31,953 bases of DNA from an uncultured Pseudogracilibacillus sp. (GCA_937974845.1 CALJVC010000105.1:1-31953); one strand, 5' to 3'; counted from the stretch's first letter, positions 7,884 to 16,120 are shown. Notes: generated by a model from the sequence alone, not told the origin. Numbers and translations: made by a program.

Positions 7884-8234
7884 ATGGCAGGAGTTAAGGA
7901 TGTATTACAGGAGATTGAAAAGGCAATGGAAGATACGCCTGCTTATGTGAAAGGGGTAAAGGCTGTTTTTCAATTTAATTTATCTGGAGAGGAAGAAGGT
8001 ATCTATCAGCTAGTGATACGGGATGAAGGAGAACTGACAATCTATGAGGGAGAGCAGGAAAAGGCGGATTGTACTTTACTAATGAGTTCCCAAGATTTTG
8101 TTAAAATGGCTAGGGGAAAATTAAATGGAACACAAGCCTTTATGACGGGAAGATTAAAAGTTAAAGGAAATATCGGTTTAGCTTTAAAATTACAGGGTAT
8201 TCTCGCTTCTTATAATAAAGAAAGAAGTCGGTGA
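7884..8234 (+). CDS. SCP2 sterol-carrier-domain protein
   Basis: This 116-residue protein consists of a single SCP2-like lipid-binding domain. It shows the typical amphipathic N-terminal helix (VLQEIEKAMEDTP), a beta-sheet core (AVFQFNLSGEEEGIYQLVIRDEGELTIYEG), and the conserved end DCTLLMSSQDFVKMARGKLNGTQAFMTGRLKVKGNIGLALKLQ. Such domains bind fatty acyl chains, acyl-CoA or sterols in a hydrophobic tunnel. AGGGGG precedes the ATG at 7884 and the short upstream extension from 7866 is unlikely. It is the first gene of a four-gene operon with two acyl-CoA dehydrogenases and an acyl-CoA synthetase, so it probably carries their acyl substrate. The actual ligand is unknown. Confidence 0.88.
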   Translation: MAGVKDVLQEIEKAMEDTPAYVKGVKAVFQFNLSGEEEGIYQLVIRDEGELTIYEGEQEKADCTLLMSSQDFVKMARGKLNGTQAFMTGRLKVKGNIGLALKLQGILASYNKERSR

Positions 8235-8251
8235 TAAGGGGAGGGCGAAGG

Positions 8252-9376
8252 GTGATTTCATTTCAACCGCGGGAGGAAGAAAGAGAATTTGTGCAAGTCG
8301 CTAGAAGATTAGCCACGAAGATTCGTCAACAAGGCCAAAATATGAAAGCGGATTCAAAGGTGTGGAAACGATTCGTTACCGAAGTAGAGGCTGTAGGTTT
8401 ATTGGAAATGGAAGCCCCGACCTTCTATGGTGGATTGGAGATGCCTTTATTATCCCAAGTATTAGTATATGAAGCTTTAGCCTACGGGAATCTTGCTATC
8501 GTCCAGTCCTTTCCTGGTTTGAACGATGGGGCTTCCTTTCTTCGGGCATGCCATGAGCGTGGGCAAAAAATTCTCCTTCCAGAGACGGAAGAGAAGCTGA
8601 GAACTGTGGCCTGGGTCGACCATCGTTTTCCTTCGGGGGAATTACATTTAGAGAGAAAAGGTAATCGATATTTTCTATCTGGTCGCACTTATCCGGTACG
8701 TTTAGGGGCGATAGCTACAGATCTCATATTAGCAGTATATGATCAAGAAGAAGTTCTCCATCTGTTTTGGTTAAATCATGGAGAGAATCGTTGGCAAATA
8801 GAAAGGGCGGAGGATTATTTAGGTTTAAAGGAGGCTCAGCTTGCTCGCATTAGCTTTCAGGATGAAGAGGTAGGGAGGGAACAAATACTTGCTAAGGGGA
8901 AAGAAGCGGAGGTTTTTTTACGAAGGGCGAGGAAACGAATCCATTTAATCCAAGCCTCTAAAGCCTTAGGATTAATGCAAGCAGCTGTTGATTTTGCTAC
9001 AGCCTATACGGCTGAACGTCAAGCCTTCGGTCGACCGATAGCCTCCTTTCAAGGTGTTTCCTTCAAAGTAGCGCAAATGGTGATTGAAACAAGGGTGGTA
9101 AGAAATTTACTACTTCAGGCTGCCTGGGCCATAGATGAAGGGAAACAAGAGGCAGAGGGGTATAGTTTACGTGCGATACACCGAGCCCATCGTGGTGTTC
9201 GGTTTGTGACGGATTCAGCTGTTCAATTGCTCGGGGGCCATGGGTATGTACGGGATTATCCGGTAGAAAAATGGATGCGGGATGCGCAAGCCCAGGTTCT
9301 CCTATATGGTAAGGAGGACGATTTTCTTATTGAGCGTGGAAGAGACATTGTATCAAAAGTAAAGGGGAGAGGGTAA
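8252..9376 (+). CDS. Acyl-CoA dehydrogenase paralogue lacking the catalytic Glu
   Basis: This 374-residue protein has the acyl-CoA dehydrogenase fold. Its helical N-terminus is REFVQVARRLATKIRQ, and its C-terminal FAD-binding helices include AERQAFGRPIASFQGVSFK and QLLGGHGYVRDYPVEKWMRDAQ. The usual catalytic-base loop (EGTNEIQ) is replaced by LLYGKEDDF, with no Glu at that position. The alternative glutamate used by isovaleryl- and long-chain enzymes also seems absent (RKRIHLIQASKALG). The middle beta domain is degenerate: the TEP.AGSD and NG.K.FITN motifs are not recognisable. GTG 8252 is chosen because GGGGAGG precedes it and the protein then begins like its neighbour (ISF). It starts 17 bases after the SCP2 gene and ends one base before the canonical dehydrogenase gene, suggesting a heteromeric partner. 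Confidence 0.85.
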   Translation: MISFQPREEEREFVQVARRLATKIRQQGQNMKADSKVWKRFVTEVEAVGLLEMEAPTFYGGLEMPLLSQVLVYEALAYGNLAIVQSFPGLNDGASFLRACHERGQKILLPETEEKLRTVAWVDHRFPSGELHLERKGNRYFLSGRTYPVRLGAIATDLILAVYDQEEVLHLFWLNHGENRWQIERAEDYLGLKEAQLARISFQDEEVGREQILAKGKEAEVFLRRARKRIHLIQASKALGLMQAAVDFATAYTAERQAFGRPIASFQGVSFKVAQMVIETRVVRNLLLQAAWAIDEGKQEAEGYSLRAIHRAHRGVRFVTDSAVQLLGGHGYVRDYPVEKWMRDAQAQVLLYGKEDDFLIERGRDIVSKVKGRG

Positions 9377-9377
9377 G

Positions 9378-10589
9378 ATGATTTCCTTTACCTTATCACC
9401 ACAACAGGAACAAATTAAGGAAGTAACCCATTGGTTTGCCGCTAATGAAATCCGGCTGATTGCTTTAGAAGCAGAACGTTTAGGAAAGGTTCCGGATGCT
9501 TGGTTGCATCGGGTAAATGAAATGGGAATTCAATTGCATCCTTCGTTTACAAAGACCGAGAAGGAAGATGGCATCATACATAGCGGGAGAAAGGAGAGGG
9601 AAGGAAATCGTTTGGCCGTGATCGCTGCTGAGGAAATTGCTTGGGGTGATCCGGCCATTGCCCTGTCCTTACCCGGAGCAGGTCTAGGTGGTCCTCCGAT
9701 TGAAGCGAGCGGAACTCCGGAACAGAAAAAACGTTTCTTATCTATTTTCACTCCAGAAGTACCTCGTTGGGGGGCTTATGCCTTAACGGAGCCAGAAGCT
9801 GGTTCGGATGCCTCAAATCTTCGGACGAAGGCAGAAAAAGTTGCTGGAGGTTACATTATTAATGGAGAAAAAACCTTTATTACGAATGGAAAAAGGGCCT
9901 CTTGGGTTGTCGTATTTGCAACCGTCGATCCTCGTTTAGGACGCTCGGGCCATCGAGCTTTTGTCGTAGAAAAAGATACACCAGGATTTACCGTCACTCG
10001 GATTGTAGAAAAAATGGGTCTTCGGGCGAATGAAACGGCAGAACTCTTGTTTGAAGATTGTTTTGTTCCGGAAGACAACTTGCTCGGTGGCGAATCGTTC
10101 TATACTGATAACAATCGCATAGGTAGCTTTGAAACGGCGATGGCTACCTTCGATTCTACTCGACCAATTGTCGCAGCCATGGCTACAGGCATAGCCCGGG
10201 CTGCCTATGAATACACATTAGAAGTAATACAACAAAATTATCCGAAATCGATCCAGCATCACTATACTTATTCTTTACAGGGAAGGCTTGCGGAAATGGA
10301 GCAAGCAATTGACGCAGCCCGTCTACTTACTTGGGAAGCGGCTTGGAAGGCGGACCAAGGCAGACCGAATGCCCAAGAAGCTGCGATATGTAAAGCTTTT
10401 GCTGGAAAAATGGCTTTAGAGGTTTGTTCCCGGTGCTTAGAAATTATAGGGCCAACTAGCGTCGAAAATAATTTAGTTGAAAAGTGGTACCGTGATGTCA
10501 AGGTTTTTGACATCTTTGAAGGAACGAATGAAATCCAACAGCTAGTCATCGCAAGACGACAGTACGAACCCTTTGGCTTACGAGTATGA
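9378..10589 (+). CDS. Acyl-CoA dehydrogenase (canonical)
   Basis: This 403-residue FAD-dependent dehydrogenase introduces the alpha-beta double bond into acyl-CoA, the first oxidative step of beta-oxidation, and passes electrons to ETF. Its landmarks are complete: YALTEPEAGSDASNLRTKA (~133-150), YIINGEKTFITNG (~160), MGLRANETAELLFEDCFVP (~215-233), and the C-terminal VFDIFEGTNEIQQLVIAR, with the catalytic Glu in the EGT triplet. The middle of the molecule has FDSTRPIVAAMATGIARAAYEY. GAGAGGG precedes the ATG. It follows the degenerate paralogue by one base and is followed by the acyl-CoA synthetase, so the two dehydrogenases are presumably co-produced in equal amounts. Chain-length specificity cannot be read from the sequence. 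Confidence 0.94.
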   Translation: MISFTLSPQQEQIKEVTHWFAANEIRLIALEAERLGKVPDAWLHRVNEMGIQLHPSFTKTEKEDGIIHSGRKEREGNRLAVIAAEEIAWGDPAIALSLPGAGLGGPPIEASGTPEQKKRFLSIFTPEVPRWGAYALTEPEAGSDASNLRTKAEKVAGGYIINGEKTFITNGKRASWVVVFATVDPRLGRSGHRAFVVEKDTPGFTVTRIVEKMGLRANETAELLFEDCFVPEDNLLGGESFYTDNNRIGSFETAMATFDSTRPIVAAMATGIARAAYEYTLEVIQQNYPKSIQHHYTYSLQGRLAEMEQAIDAARLLTWEAAWKADQGRPNAQEAAICKAFAGKMALEVCSRCLEIIGPTSVENNLVEKWYRDVKVFDIFEGTNEIQQLVIARRQYEPFGLRV

Positions 10590-10610
10590 GGAATTAAGGA
10601 GGGGAGTAAG

Positions 10611-12440
10611 ATGATGATCGATAAGCCAAACAATGTCGTGGAGATGCTTCGTCGAACGGTTGAACGTTTTGGCGATAAGGAAGCTTTAATGTATAAGGTG
10701 GATGGAAAGTACAGGGCGATCACATACAAAGAGTTGTGGGAGCGTATTGAACATTTTGCTTGCGGCTTGGTTGACCTAGGGATTAAAGCAAACGATAAAG
10801 TTGCTATTATAGCTAATAGTGGTCCGCTTTGGGTTATTAGTGACTTTGCCATAGCGAGCATTGGAGCAGTAAGTGTGCCTGTATATCCTACGTTGCCTGT
10901 CGATCGGGTTGATTATATTTTACAAAAGACTGAAACAGTAGCAGCTATCGTAGAGAATGCTGAACAACTAGAAAAGGTTGAAGCAGCAACGGCAACGATT
11001 GGACAGAAAATTGTGATGCAACCGGATGGAATTTCCTTCGTTGAGGGACAATACGCCTTTCAGGATGTCGAAGCTCTAGGAAAGGATAACCCCTTAGAAA
11101 CTTGGGAGGCGCTTTGGAATAAGATAAGCCGGGATCAATTATTAACGATTATTAGTACTTCCGGAACGACAGGTCATCCGAAAGGGGCCATGCTCACCCA
11201 TGGTAATATTTTAGCAAATATTGAAGGCGTTTACTTCTGGTTGATTGAGATAGTTCCTGAAGATCTTTTATTATCTTACTTACCGGTTTCCCACGTTTTT
11301 GAACGTTTAGCCGGACATTTTTTACCTCTGAGTATAGGAGTGACTGTGGCATATGCTGAAAGTATCGACACAATTGCGGACAATTTAAAGGAAGTACGTC
11401 CTACGATTTTTACTAGCGTTCCGCGACTCTTTGAAAAAGTGTATACTCGTTTACGGGAAGATATTTTACGTGGTTCAGGTTTAAAGAGAAAAATTTTCGA
11501 ATGGGCTTTACGTGTCGGTGAGGAACGCTATGAACATTATGTACAAAGCGATGTCAATACGATGATACGGCAAAAGATATATCCCAAGCATTTAGAAAGA
11601 AAGTGGCAAATTGCAGATCGGCTTGTTTATGCAAAAGTAAAAGAACAACTTGGAGGAAGGCTTCGGGGCGCTGTGTCCGGAGGCGGTACGCTTAATCCAG
11701 AAATAGCGAAGTTTTTCTGGGCCTTAGATGTGCCAGTTTTTGAAGGGTATGGCCTTACCGAAACTTCACCGATTATTACTGTGAATCCGATGATTCGGGG
11801 GAAGGTGGGCACAGTCGGTAAAGTATTGCCGAATTTAGAAGTAAAATTCAGTGAAGACGGAGAACTTCTCGTTCGGGGACCGAGTGTGACCCGGGGTTAC
11901 TATAATGATCCGGAAGAAACGGAAAAAGCCTTTGATGGCGATTGGTTTAAAACTGGAGATATAGGCGAAGTTGATGAGCAGGGATATATAAGAATCATCG
12001 ATAGAAAGAAACGTATTCTCGTTTTATCGACGGGAATGAATGTTGCGCCACAACCGATTGAAAATGCAATTAATGAAAGCCCGTATATATCCCAGTCCCT
12101 TGTCCTTGGAGAAGATCGAAACTATGTAATTTGTATTGTCAATCCGGAATACGATACTCTAGTTGATTGGGCGAAGCGGAAGGGAATTGCATTCTCGGTG
12201 AAAGAGGAGCTTTGTGAGCTAGATCAGGTGCGAAGCTTATTAGAAAGGGAGGTTTTTCAAGCAACGAAGGGCTTTACGAATTATGCCCAGCCTAAGAAGG
12301 TCATTATCGCTAAGGAAGAATGGACGATTGATGGTGGGGAATTGACACCAAAATTATCCTTGCGTGCAAAGGTAGTAGAGGAGCGCTATGCAGACGAAAT
12401 CGAAGCTGTCTATCAAGAGAGAAAAGAAGAGGTAGGTTAA
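10611..12440 (+). CDS. Long-chain fatty-acid-CoA ligase (AMP-forming)
   Basis: This 609-residue ANL-superfamily adenylate-forming enzyme activates a carboxylic acid with ATP and joins it to CoA. The P-loop motif is STSGTTGHPKGAMLTHGN (~181-198). Downstream come LPVSHVFER, EGYGLTETSP, GDWFKTGDIGEVDEQGYIRIIDRKK, and the C-terminal region TPKLSLRAKVV. The length and the SHVFER segment match the eukaryote-like long-chain synthetase (FAA/LACS) branch rather than short-chain ligases. The AAGGAGG site sits upstream of two tandem ATG codons (10611 and 10614). It is the last gene of the acyl-CoA operon, supplying acyl-CoA to the dehydrogenase pair, and is followed by a bidirectional terminator. Confidence 0.94.
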   Translation: MMIDKPNNVVEMLRRTVERFGDKEALMYKVDGKYRAITYKELWERIEHFACGLVDLGIKANDKVAIIANSGPLWVISDFAIASIGAVSVPVYPTLPVDRVDYILQKTETVAAIVENAEQLEKVEAATATIGQKIVMQPDGISFVEGQYAFQDVEALGKDNPLETWEALWNKISRDQLLTIISTSGTTGHPKGAMLTHGNILANIEGVYFWLIEIVPEDLLLSYLPVSHVFERLAGHFLPLSIGVTVAYAESIDTIADNLKEVRPTIFTSVPRLFEKVYTRLREDILRGSGLKRKIFEWALRVGEERYEHYVQSDVNTMIRQKIYPKHLERKWQIADRLVYAKVKEQLGGRLRGAVSGGGTLNPEIAKFFWALDVPVFEGYGLTETSPIITVNPMIRGKVGTVGKVLPNLEVKFSEDGELLVRGPSVTRGYYNDPEETEKAFDGDWFKTGDIGEVDEQGYIRIIDRKKRILVLSTGMNVAPQPIENAINESPYISQSLVLGEDRNYVICIVNPEYDTLVDWAKRKGIAFSVKEELCELDQVRSLLEREVFQATKGFTNYAQPKKVIIAKEEWTIDGGELTPKLSLRAKVVEERYADEIEAVYQERKEEVG

Positions 12441-12457
12441 GGTGTCGTTGATATACA

Positions 12458-12504
12458 ATACAAAAGCCGGCTTCCCTTTATAAGGGGGGAGCCGGCTTTT
12501 GTAT
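12458..12504. terminator. Bidirectional terminator between convergent genes
   Basis: ATACAAAAGCCGGCTTCCC pairs with the segment that ends GAGCCGGCTTTTGTAT, giving a very long GC-cored stem with A/T flanks on both sides. It serves the acyl-CoA ligase on the plus strand and the LuxR-type gene on the minus strand. Confidence 0.93.
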
Positions 12505-12521
12505 GGGAAGGGTTCTTTTTC

Positions 12522-14030
12522 TCAAATGACTCCTTTTCGAATGGCCCGGGCAACGGCTTCCGTTCGATTTTTTGCCTTCATTTTTTGCATGATAGAAGTG
12601 ATATAATCCCTAACCGTATATTCACTTAAATGGAGCTTATGGGCAGCACTCGTTGTCGATTCTCCCTCAGCCATTAATTCTAAAACTTCAATTTCTCGAG
12701 GCGAAAAGTGGATCGTTTCGTTATAATCTTCGATACTATGGTGAAATTTTTTCAAAGCTTCTCCAGCGCTTTGCCCAAATTTAGTCAGGGCAATAAAGAC
12801 ATCGGTCGAAATTTCAAAGGACGAATGTTCTCCGTCGTCTACAATTGCAGCACCGAGTAATTCATTACTTGATAGGGCGACGATAGGCGTAATGACGAGG
12901 GATTTTAATTTAAAGCGTTCGACGTATTGTTGCGGGATTTCTTTTCCGGCATCTTTAATATATAGTGGTTGTAAATATTTTGCTGATGTTTCAAAAATAC
13001 GGAGTAATTTTATACTATGGTGCATAAGTGGAAAATTAGTAATATCTTCGGTAATGTTTCTGATGGCTTCATCGTCGAATTGTTTGGCCGATAATCCAAA
13101 GCCGATTTGATCGACCTTGGAATAGGAAAATATCGCTGACCGCTTAAAAGGTAAATAGTGGACGAATCCCTCGGTAATTGTTTCTAAGGCTTCGTTAAAA
13201 TTACGGGCACGAATGATCGAATCGTTAAACATTAGGACCGGATCCTTCCATTGCTGTTCTGTTTGCGTAATAGAGAGGGTAGATTTTCCATTTTGTAAAA
13301 GTTGCAAGGCATGGTTCATAAAACTAGAAAAGTTTACTTTTCGATTAGCCTTCGTACAGACGAGCAAATAACGGTCTTCAAAGGGAATCGTCAATAGATC
13401 ACTTTCACTATCATGGGAAGTATATTTCAATAAAAGTTCCGTTAATTCAAAGATCGTCTCTGCCTTTAGTTCCGCCTGTTGATGGTATAAGGATTTAGCC
13501 TTGTCAAACCATTTTTCAACGCTGTAGTCGTGTCCCTGTTTTTCTACAACAGCAATCCAATCGATTGGAATTTGTCTTGAACAGACCAAATGTTTTAAAA
13601 AGACGTCGTTCGTAAAAGGGTTATCTACTTGTTTCGATAGCAATTTTTCCTTAATTTTCGTAAACACATACTGGATAGCTTGGTAATCTTTATGGGTGCA
13701 ACGATTCGTCGTTTTCGTTGCGTAATGAACGGAACTTTCGATTAGGGCAAGCAGGAATTGGCTAATGTAGTGGTGGCCAATTCTTTCCTTCCACTGTACA
13801 TTGATTTCTTCAATTATTTCTTCTTTGTCTAATTGGGAGTTAAATAGGACGTCTGTAAAAATATTAATTGCAGCGATCATTTCGTATTGCGAACTTTTCC
13901 CCATGTTCAAGTAATCTTCCTCCATCTGTTTCCACTCGCGCAAAATATCTTCTTTATGAGTTTGTATTTTGCACAAGCCGTAATGTAGCAACTCATTTAA
14001 ATGCTGATGTAAAATGAGTGTCATTGTCAA
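12522..14030 (-). CDS. GAF domain LuxR-type transcriptional regulator
   Basis: This cytoplasmic regulator of about 500 residues has three visible parts. The first is a helical N-terminal region (~1-250) that I cannot assign. The second is a GAF-like domain (~265-425; RSAIFSYSKV, LKSLVITPIVA and LLGAAIVDDGE). The third is a C-terminal LuxR/FixJ helix-turn-helix (~440-502; SPREIEVLELMAEGESTTSAAHKLHLSEYTVRDYI). There is no receiver domain, so the signal probably binds the GAF or N-terminal region. Two starts are possible: TTG at 14030, four bases after AAGGGG, or ATG at 14024, ten bases after it. The gene converges on the acyl-CoA operon, which it may control; that is inference. A cre-like site lies 33-46 bases upstream. 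Confidence 0.85.
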   Translation of the reverse strand: MTMTLILHQHLNELLHYGLCKIQTHKEDILREWKQMEEDYLNMGKSSQYEMIAAINIFTDVLFNSQLDKEEIIEEINVQWKERIGHHYISQFLLALIESSVHYATKTTNRCTHKDYQAIQYVFTKIKEKLLSKQVDNPFTNDVFLKHLVCSRQIPIDWIAVVEKQGHDYSVEKWFDKAKSLYHQQAELKAETIFELTELLLKYTSHDSESDLLTIPFEDRYLLVCTKANRKVNFSSFMNHALQLLQNGKSTLSITQTEQQWKDPVLMFNDSIIRARNFNEALETITEGFVHYLPFKRSAIFSYSKVDQIGFGLSAKQFDDEAIRNITEDITNFPLMHHSIKLLRIFETSAKYLQPLYIKDAGKEIPQQYVERFKLKSLVITPIVALSSNELLGAAIVDDGEHSSFEISTDVFIALTKFGQSAGEALKKFHHSIEDYNETIHFSPREIEVLELMAEGESTTSAAHKLHLSEYTVRDYITSIMQKMKAKNRTEAVARAIRKGVI

Positions 14031-14056
14031 AAAACCCCTTTCAAAAGATGCATATT

Positions 14057-14070
14057 TGTATGCGCTTACA
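14057..14070 (-). promoter_or_regulatory. cre-like CcpA site upstream of the LuxR-type gene
   Basis: On the minus strand, TGTAAGCGCATACA matches the Bacillus catabolite-responsive-element consensus TGNAARCGNWWWCA at every position and is nearly palindromic. It lies in the probable 5' untranslated region of the regulator gene, where CcpA would block transcription. Confidence 0.65.
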
Positions 14071-14084
14071 TAAAAGAATATAAA

Positions 14085-14365
14085 AAATACCTAAGGCGAT
14101 ACGATGGAGAAACCTTGACACTTTTCCTCGACTTAGTAAGTTTCAAAGTAGCCGTCAATACTTAAGGTAATATTAGCAAAAATGCCTTCAAATGACAAGG
14201 ACAAAGGAACTAAATCTATACCCCCTTTTTTATGCGCAGTTTTAGCTTTTGTCTTTTCCGTTCTCCCTGTTTTTTGGAGGAAACGTTGGGGAAAAAAAGT
14301 GGCTTAAATGCGTATAAAAGTAGGTATGTTTTGTCTTTTCTTTTTTCAAATACGAAAAATTTAGG
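14085..14365. other. Intergenic stretch with no recognised element
   Basis: Apart from the flanking cre-like site and the promoter at 14368, this AT-rich stretch shows no convincing gene, repeat or RNA motif. A minus-strand frame (14216-14455) has no ribosome-binding site and a composition unlike a real protein. An isolated TTGACA at 14116 has no matching -10 box. Confidence 0.4.
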
Positions 14366-14367
14366 AA

Positions 14368-14395
14368 TTGGTAATTTGTCAAAAAGCTTTAGAAT
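14368..14395 (+). promoter_or_regulatory. Candidate promoter of the surface-protein gene
   Basis: TTGGTA (14368-14373), a 16-base spacer and TAGAAT (14390-14395). It would give a leader of about 125 bases before the ATG at 14530. Confidence 0.45.
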
Positions 14396-14418
14396 ACTAA
14401 GGTAAGAAAACTTGTTGC

Positions 14419-14471
14419 CTATAGGTAAGTGCCAAACCCTATAGCAAAACCTCAAAATGTAAGGGTTTACA
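14419..14471 (+). promoter_or_regulatory. Leader with mutually exclusive hairpins and a near-cre palindrome
   Basis: CTATAGG (14419-14425) can pair with CCTATAG (14438-14444). Overlapping this, AAACCCT (14434-14440) can pair with AGGGTTT (14462-14468), so only one hairpin can form at a time. The last part also contains the palindrome TGTAAGGGTTTACA (14458-14471), which differs from the cre consensus only at the central C. It matches no riboswitch class I know. Confidence 0.35.
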
Positions 14472-14529
14472 ATAAGGGAGGGAGCGTGTTTAACGTATCG
14501 TGTTAAGGATAGAAAAGGGAGGAAAAAAG

Positions 14530-16089
14530 ATGAGTCGATTAGGCAAAAAAATAATGTTACTTTTATCTATTGTTGTTTTAAGTGTTTTTAGTGTAGGTGT
14601 TCCAAAGGTAAACGTTCAAGCCCAAACCAATGAGATTGCAAGTGCTATAGCTTATGCTTGTAAAGTTGATGGATCGAGTATTATTCCAGATTATATCACT
14701 ATCGATATGATAGTCACACCAAAATTATCGTTGCCTAAGCAGGCTGAAGCAAATAGTCAAATAGATGTCGCAAATAATAGTGCTGATATTTCCATCGATT
14801 TAACCGGGGTATTAAATGATCTTCGTAGCCTAATCAATCCTTTTAATGGTGAGGCGAAGGAGTTTTGGTTAGAAGCTAATGGACAAGAAATTAATTTCGT
14901 AGGAGAGGGAGGGGTAGCTTTCCCAGAGACTTCTCACGAAGCGGACGATACAGCAATTCATTTTTCTATTCCGGGTGAAGACTTCAGCTTAGCAATAGGA
15001 GAAGAAGACCTTAAGATTGAAGCGGGAACGATTAAAGCTTCGATTATTACAAATTTAGCTACGTTATCGGTCACATGTGAACCACAAACTGATTCACAAA
15101 TTGCGACCATTCAAGTAGCAAACGATGACAATAAGGATACCGACGTACCAGAAGATGACCAAAGTTCTGAAGAAGGAGACAAGAAGGACGAACCAGAGAA
15201 TGAAGAGAAAGAGCCAAGGATCGATGAAGAGGAATTAGAAACTAATCCAGCGCCTATTGTAGAAGAACAGCCTGAAGTAGCAGGAGATATAGCCTATACA
15301 TGTAAGATTATGGGTTCTAGTATTCTTCCAGAGGATGTAGCGATCGCTATGAATGTCTCCCCTCGCATGTCACTTCCTGAAGCTGTGAAGCCAGATACTA
15401 AATTTACGGTGCGGGATGTAACGGCGGATATTTCTATTTCCCTGACCGGGGTCTTAAATGATTTACGTGCTTTAATTAACCCTTTTAACGGGAAAGCGAA
15501 TGAATTTATGTTTGAAGTAAACGGAGAAAAGGTTAATATCGTCGGCGAAGAGGGTGCACGTTTTCCAGAAACTAATCATGGCCCAGGGGATGAGGAGATT
15601 TCCTTTACCGTGAAGGCAAATCATTTCCCTGTTACTTCAGGTAAAGAAGATGTAGAAATTCATGCAGGAGCAATTCAAGCGAACATCGAATCAAAATTAG
15701 CTACCTTGACTGTCGCCTGTAATCCAGTAGATGGAGAAAATACCCTCGTCGGATTTGTAAAGGTTAGCGAAGAAGCAGAGGATATCGTTGAACCAATCGA
15801 TTCAGATGCAGGGGATGCGCCAAAAGCTGGAGCGAAGAGTAATGAGAATAATCAAGGTGGGGAACCAGCTGGAACCCAAGCTTCTGGAAGTCATTCAATG
15901 ATTAGTACGAACCAAGGTATAGACCAAGGAAAAGATAGCCCAGGGAAGGGAATGCCTCCGTACACTGGTAACCATAAGCTACCTACTACGGCAACCATAT
16001 ATCCTTTATTAATTGTTCTAGGCATTGCCTTTGTCTTTAGTGGTGGTTATGTCTTATTAAAACGTCGAAAAAACTTTTCAACCGAATAA
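14530..16089 (+). CDS. Secreted duplicated-domain surface protein with LPTTA-type C-terminus
   Basis: I do not recognise this 519-residue protein by name. It has a signal peptide (MSRLGKKIMLLLSIVVLSVF, with likely cleavage after residues ~30-32). Two copies of a ~140-residue domain follow, with conserved cysteines at 44/183 and 258/397, spaced exactly 139 residues apart in each copy. Both copies share LTGVLNDLR, LINPFNG and FPET. A strongly acidic linker (~199-250) separates them, and a Gly/Ser/Gln-rich stalk (~425-483) follows. The C-terminus has LPTTA (484-488), a membrane segment (~490-510) and KRRK, i.e. a sortase-substrate layout. The frame opens at 14500, but AAGGGAGG points to ATG 14530. 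It is predicted to be exported and anchored to the wall; its ligand is unknown. Confidence 0.8.
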   Translation: MSRLGKKIMLLLSIVVLSVFSVGVPKVNVQAQTNEIASAIAYACKVDGSSIIPDYITIDMIVTPKLSLPKQAEANSQIDVANNSADISIDLTGVLNDLRSLINPFNGEAKEFWLEANGQEINFVGEGGVAFPETSHEADDTAIHFSIPGEDFSLAIGEEDLKIEAGTIKASIITNLATLSVTCEPQTDSQIATIQVANDDNKDTDVPEDDQSSEEGDKKDEPENEEKEPRIDEEELETNPAPIVEEQPEVAGDIAYTCKIMGSSILPEDVAIAMNVSPRMSLPEAVKPDTKFTVRDVTADISISLTGVLNDLRALINPFNGKANEFMFEVNGEKVNIVGEEGARFPETNHGPGDEEISFTVKANHFPVTSGKEDVEIHAGAIQANIESKLATLTVACNPVDGENTLVGFVKVSEEAEDIVEPIDSDAGDAPKAGAKSNENNQGGEPAGTQASGSHSMISTNQGIDQGKDSPGKGMPPYTGNHKLPTTATIYPLLIVLGIAFVFSGGYVLLKRRKNFSTE

Positions 16090-16120
16090 AGTTGCAACAT
16101 TAGATTTAGGGAGATAGGAA

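Noticed and set aside
14193..14246. 17-codon plus-strand frame that could be a leader peptide
   Set aside because: There is no ribosome-binding site, and it lies upstream of the candidate promoter at 14368, so it would not be part of that transcript.
14216..14455. Minus-strand open frame of 79 codons in the intergenic region ahead of the surface-protein gene
   Set aside because: It has no ribosome-binding site and an odd Lys/Phe-rich composition. It also lies opposite the promoter and leader of the plus-strand gene.
14400..14470. c-di-GMP (GEMM-type) riboswitch in the surface-protein leader
   Set aside because: The conserved GCAAACC, GAAA-tetraloop/GGGACGCAAAGCC and receptor segments are absent.
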